This document shows, one piece after another, positions 43,923 through 53,143 of a stretch of DNA of 64,000 nt (its first letter is position 1; every line of letters starts with the position of its first letter). The stretch spans positions 1,550,001 to 1,614,000 of the forward strand of contig NZ_JAUSXK010000001.1 in the NCBI RefSeq assembly GCF_030815955.1. The letters run 5' to 3'. The notes under the pieces were generated by a model that made no database searches, had not been told where the DNA came from, and saw nothing but the letters and a program-made list of their open reading frames with translations. The position numbers and the translations under genes were made by a program. The DNA comes from Microbacterium murale (GTDB taxonomy: Bacteria; Actinomycetota; Actinomycetes; Actinomycetales; Microbacteriaceae).

Positions 43923-44639
43923 ATGGACACCCTGCGCTGGCTGGTCGACGCCTTCAACTCGCAATGGGTGCTGCCCGGCGGGCAGAGTCTGCTCATCCGC
44001 GAAGTCGTGGGCAACGTGTTCGGCCTGGCGAGCGCCCTCGGTGGCATGCGCCGCAAGATCTGGGCGTGGCCGGTCGGAATCATCGGCAACCTGCTCCTGC
44101 TGACGGTGTTCCTCGGATCCATCCTCAACCCCGACCATTCACTCCCGAACCTGCTCGGTCAGGCGGGGCGTCAGATCATGTTCATCGCCGTCGCGATCTA
44201 CGGCTGGATCCGCTGGCGCCAGGCGAAGGCAGACGGCGGACAGCTGACCCCGCGCTGGGCACCGAACAGCGCGCGCGTCGGCCTCGTACTCGCCCTCATC
44301 ATCGGCACGATCGCCCTGACTCCCCTGTTCCGCCTGCTCGGATCCTGGGAACCGGTCTGGGCGGATGCCTGGACCTTCGTCGGCTCGCTGCTGGCGACGT
44401 ACGGCATGGCGAAGGGCTGGACCGAGTTCTGGCTCATCTGGATCGCCGTCGATGTCGTCGGAGTGCCGCTGCTGTTCAGTTCCGGCTACTACGCCACCGG
44501 CTTCATGTACGTCTTCTACGGCATCTTCACCGCCGTCGGCTTCGTCGTCTGGTGGCGCGCGCACGCGAACGCGAAACCGAAGATCGACACCATCATGCCG
44601 GATCCACGGGTGGTGAAGACCGACGAGAATGGAGAGTGA
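43923..44639 (+). CDS. ribM: Riboflavin transporter RibM (PnuC/PnuX family)
   Basis: A 238-residue membrane protein with six or seven helices, of the PnuC family. IWAWPVGIIGNLLLL, YGWIRWRQAKADGG and EFWLIWIAVDVVGVPLLF are the PnuC-type blocks; the FMN riboswitch upstream identifies riboflavin rather than nicotinamide riboside as substrate. ATG at 43923 has GGAG in front and MDTLRWL is a normal start. Transport by RibM is energy-independent in the studied homologues. Its stop overlaps the next gene (TGATG). Confidence 0.93.
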   Translation: MDTLRWLVDAFNSQWVLPGGQSLLIREVVGNVFGLASALGGMRRKIWAWPVGIIGNLLLLTVFLGSILNPDHSLPNLLGQAGRQIMFIAVAIYGWIRWRQAKADGGQLTPRWAPNSARVGLVLALIIGTIALTPLFRLLGSWEPVWADAWTFVGSLLATYGMAKGWTEFWLIWIAVDVVGVPLLFSSGYYATGFMYVFYGIFTAVGFVVWWRAHANAKPKIDTIMPDPRVVKTDENGE

Positions 44640-45553
44640 TGTTCGACAGCCCGCTCTCCGCCTCGGCCTACGAGGTGCTCGGCGTCGACCCCACCGCCAC
44701 TGAGGACGAGCTGCGGCGCGCGTTCCGGCTGAGGCTGCGTCAGACGCATCCGGATGCCGGCGGCGACGCCGCTGCATTCATCCAGGTGCAACGGGCATGG
44801 GAACTCATCGGCACAGCCGAAGCACGCGCCACCTACGACAGGGGCCACGGTTTCTCAGACGAGGACGTGAGCTGGAACGGATGGCAGGCGCCGCCCGCGC
44901 GCACCGACACCCGCCCGAAAGCGCGCTCCTACGGGCACCCCGGAGGGTGGCGTCGCGAGCGCTATCTGTCGCTGATCCGTGAGTGGGCAGGCCACGGGGT
45001 CGAGGTCCCCGATCCCTATGACCCCGCGCTGGTGCGATCAGCACCCCACGAGCTGCGCCGCATGCTCGCCGACGCCCTCGCCGAAGAGGAGACGGCGCGC
45101 ACCGTCTCCGACCTCGGCATGGGCTTCACCGTCTGGCACGATGTCGCCACCGGCCCGGATGCTGACGAGAAGCTCGACCATGTCATCCTCAGCCCGTCCG
45201 GCCTCTACGGCGTGCTGTCCGAGGACTTCGGCGAGATCGTCCGCTTCCGTCGCGGCGAGATCATCGGCACAGGCGTCGACGGGTCACCCATCGCCGCGCT
45301 CCTCGCCCGCATGCGCGTCGTCGCCCGCGCGGCCCGCGTGCGCTTCGGCGGTGCCATCGTCGTGCTGCCCGACGACGACCTCGACCAGGCGATCACCGCG
45401 CTCGGCAAGGTGCGCGGCGTTCCGGTGGTCGTCGTGCGCCGCAGCGCCCTGCGCACCGTGCTGCGGCAGGGCGTGCCCGGCGCGCGCGACATCGGCGGCA
45501 ATGAGCTGTTCGATGTGCGCACGCGCCTGCAGCAGACCGTGCGATTCGTGTGA
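44639..45553 (+). CDS. J-domain protein with C-terminal NERD-like region
   Basis: A 304-residue protein. Residues about 8-65 are a J-domain with the HPD motif (RQTHPDAGGDAAAF), which stimulates an Hsp70 (DnaK). A linker of about 60 residues follows. The C-terminal half contains LDHVILSPSGLYGVLSEDFG, which resembles the start of the nuclease-related NERD fold (DHV-x-PxG-[VL]-[FY]), though a complete nuclease site is not obvious. It overlaps ribM, so it is made under the same FMN control. The J-domain is firm; the NERD match is tentative. Confidence 0.8.
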   Translation: MFDSPLSASAYEVLGVDPTATEDELRRAFRLRLRQTHPDAGGDAAAFIQVQRAWELIGTAEARATYDRGHGFSDEDVSWNGWQAPPARTDTRPKARSYGHPGGWRRERYLSLIREWAGHGVEVPDPYDPALVRSAPHELRRMLADALAEEETARTVSDLGMGFTVWHDVATGPDADEKLDHVILSPSGLYGVLSEDFGEIVRFRRGEIIGTGVDGSPIAALLARMRVVARAARVRFGGAIVVLPDDDLDQAITALGKVRGVPVVVVRRSALRTVLRQGVPGARDIGGNELFDVRTRLQQTVRFV

Positions 45554-45658
45554 GGCCGTCGGTTTCCTTACCGAACATCCCGGCCCTCGAGCACCCCGGC
45601 GCTCGAATCAGCCGCAAGGAGGACGCGCAGTCCATCGACGCGGCGTAGCGTGAACGGC

Positions 45659-46345
45659 ATGCTGGTCACCGAAGAACTCCACCTGCTGCTGATCCGTCCT
45701 GACGGACGTGGCGAGATCGCCGCGTCGACCTATCGCGCTTATGGCGAGGTCGCCGCCGTGATCGTCGATCTCGTTCTGCACGGTCGCGTCACGGTCACCA
45801 CGGAGAAGCACCCACTCGTCCACGTCATCTCCTCGGCCTCGACGGGCCACCCGGTGCTGGATGCCGCCCTGCAGCAGCTTGCACCGTTGAGCGGGCAGCG
45901 ACTGTCATCGCTGGTGTCGAAGAGCGCTCTGGATCCTCGCGATCACGTAGTCGATTCCCTGATCGCTCAGGGCATCCTGCTGCGCGGCGAGCGCGGTTTC
46001 TTCGGCATGGGCGCTTTGCGAACCCCCGAAGCGGACGCCACGCCCGAGACGGTTCTGCGCCGCCGGCTAGCGGAGGTGCTGTCCGGTGCGGGCGCACCGT
46101 CTCAGGCCGACCTCACGATCCTCGCGATCCTCCAATCGATGCAGGCTGCGCACTCCCTGTTGCGCGAAGAATCCGCGGGGATGTCCGCCCGACAACTGAA
46201 GAAGCGCATCGAGCAGCTCAGCGTGCACTCCGGCGCCGGAGATGCCGCCGGAGATGCCGTCGCCGCCGCCGTCAACGCCGTCATCGCCGCCGCGATGACG
46301 GCGACGATGATCCCGGTGATGGTGGCGGCGACGATGACGAGTTGA
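45659..46345 (+). CDS. GPP34 (GOLPH3-like) domain protein
   Basis: A 228-residue homologue of Golgi phosphoprotein 3. LVTEELHLLLIRPDGRGEI at the start and AALQQLAPLSGQRLSSLVS, then DSLIAQGILLRGERGFFGMG match the GPP34 fold; eukaryotic members bind phosphatidylinositol 4-phosphate. Bacterial copies are common in actinobacteria and have no assigned role. The last 40 residues are an Ala-rich hydrophobic tail. ATG at 45659 fits the family start better than GTG at 45650. Confidence 0.85.
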   Translation: MLVTEELHLLLIRPDGRGEIAASTYRAYGEVAAVIVDLVLHGRVTVTTEKHPLVHVISSASTGHPVLDAALQQLAPLSGQRLSSLVSKSALDPRDHVVDSLIAQGILLRGERGFFGMGALRTPEADATPETVLRRRLAEVLSGAGAPSQADLTILAILQSMQAAHSLLREESAGMSARQLKKRIEQLSVHSGAGDAAGDAVAAAVNAVIAAAMTATMIPVMVAATMTS

Positions 46346-46369
46346 CTCTCCGTCGTCACGAAGCACGCG

Positions 46370-47320
46370 TCAGCAGAAGGAGCTGACCGCCTCCCACGCG
46401 GATGCGACCTCGGCCTGGCCTTCCCGCGTCACCGCGGCTTCGATCAGGCCATACGAGCGATCGGACGCGAAGAACACCTCGTTGGGGTTCTCGAGACCGT
46501 AAGGCTCGAGATCGACGACGAAGTGATGCTTGTTGGGCATCGAGAAGCGGATCTCCGCGATCTTTGGGTGCGCTTCGAGCACAGCACGACCCATGTCGAA
46601 CAACGTCGCCTGCAGCGCGGCCGAGTAGCGCCGCGTGAACTCCTCGAGCAGGATGCGCTTCACATCCGCATAGATCTCGTTGAAGTCCAGGTCTCTGGAC
46701 CCGGCATCCGGTGCATACCGCCACCGCGCAGAGACGTCGGTCGCGAGAATGCGGTCCGTGGTCTCCTTCAACGACGTGTACCGGTCCTTCGGGTAGCCGA
46801 CGAATCCGGACTGCGTCGTCTTGAGCACCGTCAGCCCCTTCAGACCGGCGATGATGTGACGCGTCGACCCCTCTGCGACGACGACGGCCGTGCGCGTCTC
46901 CTGCCCCGACCGGACGAACGAGTGGTCGTGCCCCTCACCATCGACCTGGATCCGATCCCAGGCATAGCTCTCAGCGAGCCATCGCCCGCCCTCGACCCAG
47001 TCGAACTCGCTGGTGAAGTGGTCTGAGAGGCGCAGCAGGAAGGCCTCGGGCGAGCCGATCCCTTCGCGGGCGAAGCAGAAGACGGTGTTCTTCTGAGTGT
47101 CGGTCGCGACGACATGGCCGTTGTCGCCATCGAGGTGCGCGGCCTGGAAGTCGCCACGCAGCTGCGAGGTGACGTTGAGGTCTTCGATCGAGTGGCGGTC
47201 GCCGTCTCTGGTGACCTTGACGACGCGAACCTCGGCCTTGCCGTACTGGTTCGGGCCGAGGACGATGCCGTCGCTGGGCGTCTCGGTGTCGGTCTCGGTG
47301 CGGGTCATGATGTCGGTCAT
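46370..47320 (-). CDS. Urate oxidase (uricase)
   Basis: A 316-residue cofactor-free uricase that oxidises urate to 5-hydroxyisourate, releasing hydrogen peroxide. LGPNQYGKAEVRVVKVTRDG carries the catalytic Lys, VVATDTQKNTVFCFAREG the partner Thr, and IRFSMPNKHHFVVDLEPYGL the His and binding region. It ends the uraD-uraH-uricase operon; GAGGAAG precedes the ATG. It lies 4 bp beyond uraH. Confidence 0.96.
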   Translation of the reverse strand: MTDIMTRTETDTETPSDGIVLGPNQYGKAEVRVVKVTRDGDRHSIEDLNVTSQLRGDFQAAHLDGDNGHVVATDTQKNTVFCFAREGIGSPEAFLLRLSDHFTSEFDWVEGGRWLAESYAWDRIQVDGEGHDHSFVRSGQETRTAVVVAEGSTRHIIAGLKGLTVLKTTQSGFVGYPKDRYTSLKETTDRILATDVSARWRYAPDAGSRDLDFNEIYADVKRILLEEFTRRYSAALQATLFDMGRAVLEAHPKIAEIRFSMPNKHHFVVDLEPYGLENPNEVFFASDRSYGLIEAAVTREGQAEVASAWEAVSSFC

Positions 47321-47324
47321 CGTT

Positions 47325-47669
47325 CTAACTTCCTCGGTAGGTCGAATATGCGAAGGGGCTCAGCAGCAGCGGCACGTGGTAGTGACGATGCTCGTCATCG
47401 ACGACGAACGTGAGCACGACTTCGGGATAGAAGGTGGGGGTATCGGTGCGTGCGAAATACCCGCCGGTGTCGAAATGGAGTCGGTAGGTACCGACGGGCA
47501 ACGCCTCGGGCCCGAGCTGCTTCGCCCTGCCATCGGCATCAGTGACCCCTTCGGCGAGCAGCATCCACTCGCCGTCCTTGAGGGCGGACAGCACGACGGC
47601 GATACCTGGAGCCGGCAGACCCTGCACGGCATCGAGCACGTGGGTGGTGATGTGCGACACAGCAGTCAT
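47325..47669 (-). CDS. uraH: 5-Hydroxyisourate hydrolase (transthyretin-like)
   Basis: A 114-residue transthyretin-fold hydrolase converting 5-hydroxyisourate to OHCU. The N-terminal SHITTHVLDAVQGLPA with its catalytic His, the middle YRLHFDTGGYF, and the C-terminal hallmark YSTYRGS are intact. It starts inside the uraD stop (ATGA), so the two steps after uricase are coupled. Confidence 0.96.
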   Translation of the reverse strand: MTAVSHITTHVLDAVQGLPAPGIAVVLSALKDGEWMLLAEGVTDADGRAKQLGPEALPVGTYRLHFDTGGYFARTDTPTFYPEVVLTFVVDDEHRHYHVPLLLSPFAYSTYRGS

Positions 47670-48163
47670 GCGGTGATCGTTCCTCTCAGTCGGAGCAGTG
47701 CGATCTCTCGCAGCTGCCCGGCGATGATCCGCTCTTCCGAGTCGGAGTCGTGCTGCAACCGTTCTCGCAGGCTCGACAGGATCTCCGTCGCCGAGCGCCC
47801 GGCCGCACGGATCAGGAAGACCCGGCCGAAGCGCTCCTCGTACGCGAGGTTGCCCTCGCGGAGAGCCTGCTGCACTTGTTCGTCGGACGGGTCGACCCCG
47901 GCCTGCTCCGACCGCGAAAGCGTCGCCTCTCTGCTGTCTCCTCCTGCTCGCTCGCCGATCCGAGGATGGTGGGCGAGGGCAGAGTCGATCTCCTGGGTCG
48001 TGAACGGATCGGCGGCCTGAGCCGCCTCCGCCACGAGGGAGTCGATCGACTCGAAGGGGCGCCGATCGACGATGTCTTCACACCATCGCGTCACATCGAT
48101 GCACGGTCTGAGCGCGGCGACAGCGTCGCGTTGCTCCGCCAGATTGAATTCCTCAAGCAACAT
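47666..48163 (-). CDS. uraD: OHCU decarboxylase
   Basis: A 165-residue enzyme that decarboxylates 2-oxo-4-hydroxy-4-carboxy-5-ureidoimidazoline to (S)-allantoin. LAHHPRIGERAGG carries the catalytic His and the downstream SREATLSRSEQAGV and GRVFLIRAAGRSATEI are conserved. It is the first gene of the three-gene urate operon; the promoter region (48164-48260) is described separately. Confidence 0.95.
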   Translation of the reverse strand: MLLEEFNLAEQRDAVAALRPCIDVTRWCEDIVDRRPFESIDSLVAEAAQAADPFTTQEIDSALAHHPRIGERAGGDSREATLSRSEQAGVDPSDEQVQQALREGNLAYEERFGRVFLIRAAGRSATEILSSLRERLQHDSDSEERIIAGQLREIALLRLRGTITA

Positions 48164-48260
48164 CGCTTGATCTCTTTCTCTTGCGTGCTGGCATCCACGG
48201 TGTAAGGAATACGGGAGGGATTCTCTCGTATCGTGGAACTGTTATTTCAGCATACGACAA
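48164..48260 (-). promoter_or_regulatory. Promoter region of the urate operon
   Basis: On the minus strand, TTCCACGATACGAGA (48238-48224) keeps the TTCCAC half of the dyad found at the allantoin promoters, so the urate genes may belong to the same regulon; the second half is poor. ATACG/CGTAT pairs repeat three times through the region and could be a separate operator. I could not place a confident -10/-35. Confidence 0.35.
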
Positions 48261-48265
48261 TCATA

Positions 48266-48305
48266 GAACTGGAGGCAGGGGCTTGCAAGCCCTGCGCCCC
48301 AGTTC
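48266..48305 (-). terminator. Hairpin after the peroxiredoxin gene
   Basis: GAACTGG (48266-48272) pairs with CCAGTTC (48299-48305), and inside it CAGGG/CCCTG with the palindromic CTTGCAAG extends the stem with small bulges. It begins five bases after the end of the leftward glycerate kinase-allantoinase-peroxiredoxin operon. The run of U expected of an intrinsic terminator is weak, so it may need Rho or stop transcription only partly. Confidence 0.55.
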
Positions 48306-48310
48306 AGCGG

Positions 48311-48787
48311 TCATTTCAGCAGAGCGTCTCTGAGGCGGGCGACGTGGCCCTCCGCGTTGACGTTGTACTCCACTGACGAGATGACGCCGTCGGCATCGAC
48401 GACCGCCGTGGTGCGGATCAGCCCGTCGAACGTGCGACCGTTCACGGTCTTCTGCCCCCACGCGCCCCACTCCTTGGCGACGGCGGAATCCTCGTCTGAG
48501 AGCAGCGGGAAACTCAACTGCTCGGCATCAGCGAACTCCGCGAGCTTCGACACCGGATCGGGCGAGATCCCGAGCACGGTGTAGCCGGCGCCCTGGAACG
48601 ATCCGAGGTTGTCGCGGAAGTCACAGGCCTCGGTGGTGCATCCGGGCGTGAACGCCGCCGGGTAGAAGTAGACGATGACGGGCGTGCCGCGCAGCTCGGA
48701 CAGAGTGCGCTGCTGTCCGGATGCATCGGTGAGCGTGAAGTCCGGCGCGGCCTGGCCGACCTCGAGCTCTTCAGATGAGTTGATCAT
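48311..48787 (-). CDS. bcp: Peroxiredoxin (BCP/PrxQ type)
   Basis: A 158-residue thiol peroxidase. The peroxidatic and resolving cysteines lie five apart in [15 protein letters not shown], the atypical 2-Cys PrxQ arrangement. It reduces hydrogen peroxide or organic peroxides with thioredoxin. ATG at 48787 overlaps the stop of the kinase-allantoinase gene. Removal of the hydrogen peroxide made by the nearby uricase is a likely reason for its placement, though that is inference. Confidence 0.94.
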   Translation of the reverse strand: MINSSEELEVGQAAPDFTLTDASGQQRTLSELRGTPVIVYFYPAAFTPGCTTEACDFRDNLGSFQGAGYTVLGISPDPVSKLAEFADAEQLSFPLLSDEDSAVAKEWGAWGQKTVNGRTFDGLIRTTAVVDADGVISSVEYNVNAEGHVARLRDALLK

Positions 48788-51318
48788 GCGGTTTCTCCAT
48801 TCTCGATAGATTCAGCGTTCCCAGCTTGAGCAGTGACTCCACGACGCAGCAACCGCCCGCGGGGAGCGTCGCCCTCGACCGGCGCCCCGGCGAGGTAGGT
48901 CGTCCGCACGACTCCCGTGAGCTCCTGCCCGTCATAGGGAGTGATCGGATGCCGATGCGAGAGCCGCTTCGCATCCACGACGAACGTGTCCTCAGGCGCG
49001 AAGACCGCGAAGTCGGCCGCACCGCCCTCGACGATTCGCCCCTTGTCCGTGAGCCCCACCCTGGCAGCCGGCTTCTCGGACATGAGTGAGACCACGTGCT
49101 CGAGGGAGAGGCCGCGCGTGCGCGCGTGGGTCCACACGAGCGAGAGCCCCAGCTGGAGAGAGGCGATGCCTCCCCAGGCCAGCGAGAAGTCGCCGTCCCC
49201 GGCGAACTTCATCTCGGGGGTGGACGGCGAGTGATCCGAGACGATGTAGTCGATCGTTCCCTCGGCGAGCCCGCGCCAGAGCTCTTCGCGATTGTCTTCC
49301 TCCCGAATGGGAGGGCAGCACTTGAACGCCGTGCTCCCCTCTGGGATGTCCTCGGCGGCGAGCGTCAGGTAGTGCGGGCAGGTCTCCACCGTCAGATCCA
49401 CGCCGTCGGCGCGAGCCGCGGCGATGCGGCCGAGGGAGTCGCCGTTGGACAGGTGAAGAATGTGCGCGCGGACGCCGGTGTCTGCAGCGCCCTGGATCAC
49501 CTCGGCGATCGCCGCATCCTCGGCGGAGCGCGGACGCGAGGCGAGGAACGGTGCATACTCGCGGCTGCCCGGCTGCACTGATTCCTCGATGATGTGGGCG
49601 TCTTCGGCGTGCACGACGAGCAGTGAGTCGAGCCCCGCCAGCACCGCCATCGCCTCGCGCATCTCCGCGACGGACACGTCGGGGAACTCCTCCACGCCGG
49701 AAGGGAGCAGGAAGCACTTGAATCCGTACACGCCCTCGTCGTGCAGCGGGACGAGCTCGGCCATGTTGCCGGGGATCACTCCTCCCCAGAATCCGACATC
49801 GACGAAGACCCGGCCCTCCGCGACGGCCCGTTTCTCGTCGAGCGCTGCGACCGAGACGGTGGGAGGGATGCTGTTGAGCGGCATGTCCACGATCGTCGTG
49901 ACGCCGCCGGCCGCCGCAGCCCTGGTGGCGGATTCGAAGCCCTCCCACTCGGTGCGGCCCGGCTCGTTGACGTGCACGTGCGTGTCGACCAGGCCGGGTA
50001 GCAGCACCTCGTCGGCCGCGAGCTCGATGACTTGATCGGCGGCAAGGCCGGTTCCGGTAGCGGCGATGCGAGCGATCCGTCCGCTGCGGACGCCGATCTC
50101 GGCTGGCTCGAAGGCGCCGTCGATCAGGGCGCGTCCGCGGAGGACGAGGTCGTAGCGCTCCGCGCGCTCAGCCGAGCTGGGGCCGGTGGCCTCGATGATT
50201 TCCCGCACCAACTGCTCGGCGAGCTCTTCGAGCAACGGTCCCGCCTCGGCCATGCTGCGCTCAGCGTCGGGTTCCAGCTCGGACAGCGCGCGAGCGCCGG
50301 CGAACCCGGCATCCGCGATCGCATCCGCGGACAGCGTCGTCCGCCCGCACACCGCATACACCGGCAGACCGGCAGCACTCGCCGCCCGCGCGACTCCCAC
50401 CGGAGTCTTGCCCATCAGGCTCTGCTCGTCGAGGCTGCCCTCGCCGGTGATCACGGCATCCGCGCCCCGGAGTCGAGCAGCGAGTCCGGTCACTTCGAGC
50501 ACGACGTCGACGCCCGCGCGCCTGGTCGCACCGAGCGCGATGGCGGCGAAGCCCACGCCACCGGCGGCGCCGGCACCTGCCCGCGATGCCGCCTCCGCGG
50601 CCGGGACGGAGAGCGCGCCCGCAGCATCGAGCACCTCCACGAGGCGCGTGAGACCCACTTCCAGCGTCGCGATGTCCTCGACGCTCGCCCCCTTCTGCGG
50701 CCCGAACACCTCTGCAGCACCGGTGGGTCCGGTGAGCGGATTGTCCACGTCACTCGCCAGAATGATCTCGGTATCGGTCAGTCGCGCGTCCAGCGCGCTG
50801 AGATCCACCGAGGCGAGGCGCACCAGGGCGGCTCCGCCGGGCGGCAGCTCTTCGCCCGCCTCATCCAGGAATCGCACGCCGAGACCCTGCAGAAGACCGG
50901 CACCACCATCGGTGGAGGCGCTGCCTCCGATTCCGAGCACTATGCGCCGGCATCCGGCATCCAGAGCCGCCCGCACCAGCTGTCCGGTGCCCAGACTCGT
51001 CGCACTGAGCGCGTCCTTCCGCCCTCCAGGCAGCAGGTCGAGGCCCGAGGCACGCGCCATCTCGACCACCGCTTGTTCACCGCGCACCGCGAATTCCGCC
51101 GAGATCTCCCCGCCGGTGGGCCCGGCGACGAGCGCGGTACGCGAAGAGAAGCCTGCGGCGAGCACAGCATCCAGCGTCCCCTCGCCGCCATCGGCGACGG
51201 GGACGGTCACGACCTCGATCGTCGGGTCGGCGCGTCGCGCTCCCGAGGCGACCCTTTCGGCCACCTCGGGAGCCGTCAGCGACCCTTTGAACTTGTCGGG
51301 GGCGATGACCAGACGCAT
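48784..51318 (-). CDS. Bifunctional glycerate 2-kinase / allantoinase fusion protein
   Basis: A single 844-residue frame holds two complete enzymes. Residues 1-375 are a GlxK-type glycerate kinase ([56 protein letters not shown]). Residues about 388-844 are allantoinase ([31 protein letters not shown] with the carboxylated Lys, [24 protein letters not shown]), with all binuclear metal ligands. The linker near 50160-50195 contains no stop, frameshift or likely restart. ATG at 51318 follows the gcl stop by one base. The two activities are the first and last steps of allantoin-to-glycerate metabolism. Confidence 0.92.
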   Translation of the reverse strand: MRLVIAPDKFKGSLTAPEVAERVASGARRADPTIEVVTVPVADGGEGTLDAVLAAGFSSRTALVAGPTGGEISAEFAVRGEQAVVEMARASGLDLLPGGRKDALSATSLGTGQLVRAALDAGCRRIVLGIGGSASTDGGAGLLQGLGVRFLDEAGEELPPGGAALVRLASVDLSALDARLTDTEIILASDVDNPLTGPTGAAEVFGPQKGASVEDIATLEVGLTRLVEVLDAAGALSVPAAEAASRAGAGAAGGVGFAAIALGATRRAGVDVVLEVTGLAARLRGADAVITGEGSLDEQSLMGKTPVGVARAASAAGLPVYAVCGRTTLSADAIADAGFAGARALSELEPDAERSMAEAGPLLEELAEQLVREIIEATGPSSAERAERYDLVLRGRALIDGAFEPAEIGVRSGRIARIAATGTGLAADQVIELAADEVLLPGLVDTHVHVNEPGRTEWEGFESATRAAAAGGVTTIVDMPLNSIPPTVSVAALDEKRAVAEGRVFVDVGFWGGVIPGNMAELVPLHDEGVYGFKCFLLPSGVEEFPDVSVAEMREAMAVLAGLDSLLVVHAEDAHIIEESVQPGSREYAPFLASRPRSAEDAAIAEVIQGAADTGVRAHILHLSNGDSLGRIAAARADGVDLTVETCPHYLTLAAEDIPEGSTAFKCCPPIREEDNREELWRGLAEGTIDYIVSDHSPSTPEMKFAGDGDFSLAWGGIASLQLGLSLVWTHARTRGLSLEHVVSLMSEKPAARVGLTDKGRIVEGGAADFAVFAPEDTFVVDAKRLSHRHPITPYDGQELTGVVRTTYLAGAPVEGDAPRGRLLRRGVTAQAGNAESIENGETA

Positions 51319-51319
51319 C

Positions 51320-53116
51320 TCAGACCTTCGCGAGCGAGAGGATCGCGGTCGGAGCATCCTCGGGCGTCACGGCGAGCTCGCCGAACTCGTTCACGTTGTC
51401 GAGTTCGGTGCCCATCGGGATGTTCGTCACACGCTCGAGGATCGCTTCGACCACGACGGGAACCTGGTACTGATCGATGAGCGACTGCGCCTCGGCGAAC
51501 GCCGCGGCGAGATCCTCGGGGCGCTCGACGCGGATCGCCCGGCATCCCAGCCCCTCTGCGACCTTGACATGGTCCACACCATAGCCGTTCGCGGTGCTGC
51601 CTTCCACGTGGGGAGAGTTGATGTTCTCGAACGCCAGCGAAACCTCGAAGTCCATCTCGAAGCCCCGCTGCGCCTGACGGATCAGACCCAGGTAGCTGTT
51701 GTTGACCACGACGTGGATGTAGGGCAGCTTGTGCTGCGCGCCAACGGCGAGCTCCTCGATCATGAACTGGAAGTCGTAGTCACCGGTCAGCGCGACGACG
51801 GTCTCCCCCGGCTTGCCGCGAACGACGCCGAGCGCCGCCGGCCCCGTCCAGCCGAGGGGCCCGGCCTGCGCCGCGTTGATCCACTTGCGCGGACCGAAGA
51901 CGTGCAGCAGCTGCGCGCCGGCGATCTGCGAGAGGCCGATCGTCGTGACGTAGGTGGTGTCCTTGCCGAAGGCGAGGTTCATCTCCTCATACACGCGCTG
52001 CGGTTTCATCGGCACGTCGTCGTAGTGCGTCTTGCGCTGCAGCGTGGCTTTGCGCTCGCGGCTCTCGTCGGCCCACGCGGAGTAGTCCGGCAGAGTGCCG
52101 GACATGCTGCGCTCCCGCGCCACCTCGAGGAACGCATCGAGGGCGGCACCGGCATCCGACACGATCCCGAAGTCCGGCGCGAACACGCGACCGATCTGCG
52201 TCGGCTCGATGTCGACGTGCACGAATGTGCGGCCCTCGGTGTACTTGTCGACGCTGCCGGTGTGGCGGTTCGCCCACCGGTTGCCGATGCCGATCACGAA
52301 GTCCGATGCCAGCAGCGTCGCGTTGCCGTAGCGATGCGAGGTCTGCAGGCCCGCCATTCCGGCGTTCAACTCGTGATCGTCGGGAATGGTTCCCCAGCCC
52401 ATCAGGGTCGGGATGACCGGGATGCCGAGCACCTCGGCGAACTCGACGAGCTGAGCCGAGGCACCGGCGTTGATGATGCCGCCGCCTGCGACGATGACGG
52501 GATACGCGCTCGCGGTCAGCATGTCGATCGCCTTCTCGGCCTGGCGGCGCGACGCGGCAGGCTTTGCAATCGGCAACGGCTCGTAGGCGTCGATGTCGAA
52601 CTCGATCTCGGTCTGCTGCACGTCGATGGGCAGATCGATGAGCACCGGCCCCGGCCGGCCCTCGCGCATCAGCTGGAACGCCTTCTGGAAGGCACCGGGA
52701 ACCTGCGCGCCCTCCATCACGGTCATCGCCATCTTCGTCAGCGGCTTCGCGATGCTCTCGATGTCGACCGCCTGGAAGTCCTCCTTGTGCAGCTTGGCGA
52801 CCGGCGCCTGGCCGGTGATGCAGAGGATCGGAAGCGAATCGGCCCAGGCCGCGTACAGCCCCGTGATCATGTCGGTGCCGGCGGGGCCGGACGTACCGAT
52901 GCAGACGCCGATGTTGCCGTCGGCGGCGCGAGTGTAGCCGTCGGCCATGTGGGCTGCGCCCTCGACGTGGCGGGCGAGGGTGTGCCGAATGCCGCCGTTG
53001 GCGCGCATCGCGGAGTAGAACGGGTTGATGGCAGCCCCTGGCAGGCCGAACGCCTCGATGGCGCCCTCCTTCACCAGGATGGCCACGGCGGCATCTGCCG
53101 CACGCATGCGAGTCAT
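51320..53116 (-). CDS. gcl: Glyoxylate carboligase (tartronate-semialdehyde synthase)
   Basis: A 598-residue thiamine-diphosphate enzyme joining two glyoxylates to tartronate semialdehyde with loss of CO2. Val51 in [15 protein letters not shown] replaces the catalytic Glu of other ThDP enzymes, a specific mark of Gcl. The ThDP motif is [13 protein letters not shown] with [20 protein letters not shown] precedes the ATG. It sits between glxR and the kinase-allantoinase gene. Confidence 0.96.
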   Translation of the reverse strand: MTRMRAADAAVAILVKEGAIEAFGLPGAAINPFYSAMRANGGIRHTLARHVEGAAHMADGYTRAADGNIGVCIGTSGPAGTDMITGLYAAWADSLPILCITGQAPVAKLHKEDFQAVDIESIAKPLTKMAMTVMEGAQVPGAFQKAFQLMREGRPGPVLIDLPIDVQQTEIEFDIDAYEPLPIAKPAASRRQAEKAIDMLTASAYPVIVAGGGIINAGASAQLVEFAEVLGIPVIPTLMGWGTIPDDHELNAGMAGLQTSHRYGNATLLASDFVIGIGNRWANRHTGSVDKYTEGRTFVHVDIEPTQIGRVFAPDFGIVSDAGAALDAFLEVARERSMSGTLPDYSAWADESRERKATLQRKTHYDDVPMKPQRVYEEMNLAFGKDTTYVTTIGLSQIAGAQLLHVFGPRKWINAAQAGPLGWTGPAALGVVRGKPGETVVALTGDYDFQFMIEELAVGAQHKLPYIHVVVNNSYLGLIRQAQRGFEMDFEVSLAFENINSPHVEGSTANGYGVDHVKVAEGLGCRAIRVERPEDLAAAFAEAQSLIDQYQVPVVVEAILERVTNIPMGTELDNVNEFGELAVTPEDAPTAILSLAKV

Positions 53117-53143
53117 TTCAATCTCCAGAGTTTCTGTCGGACG

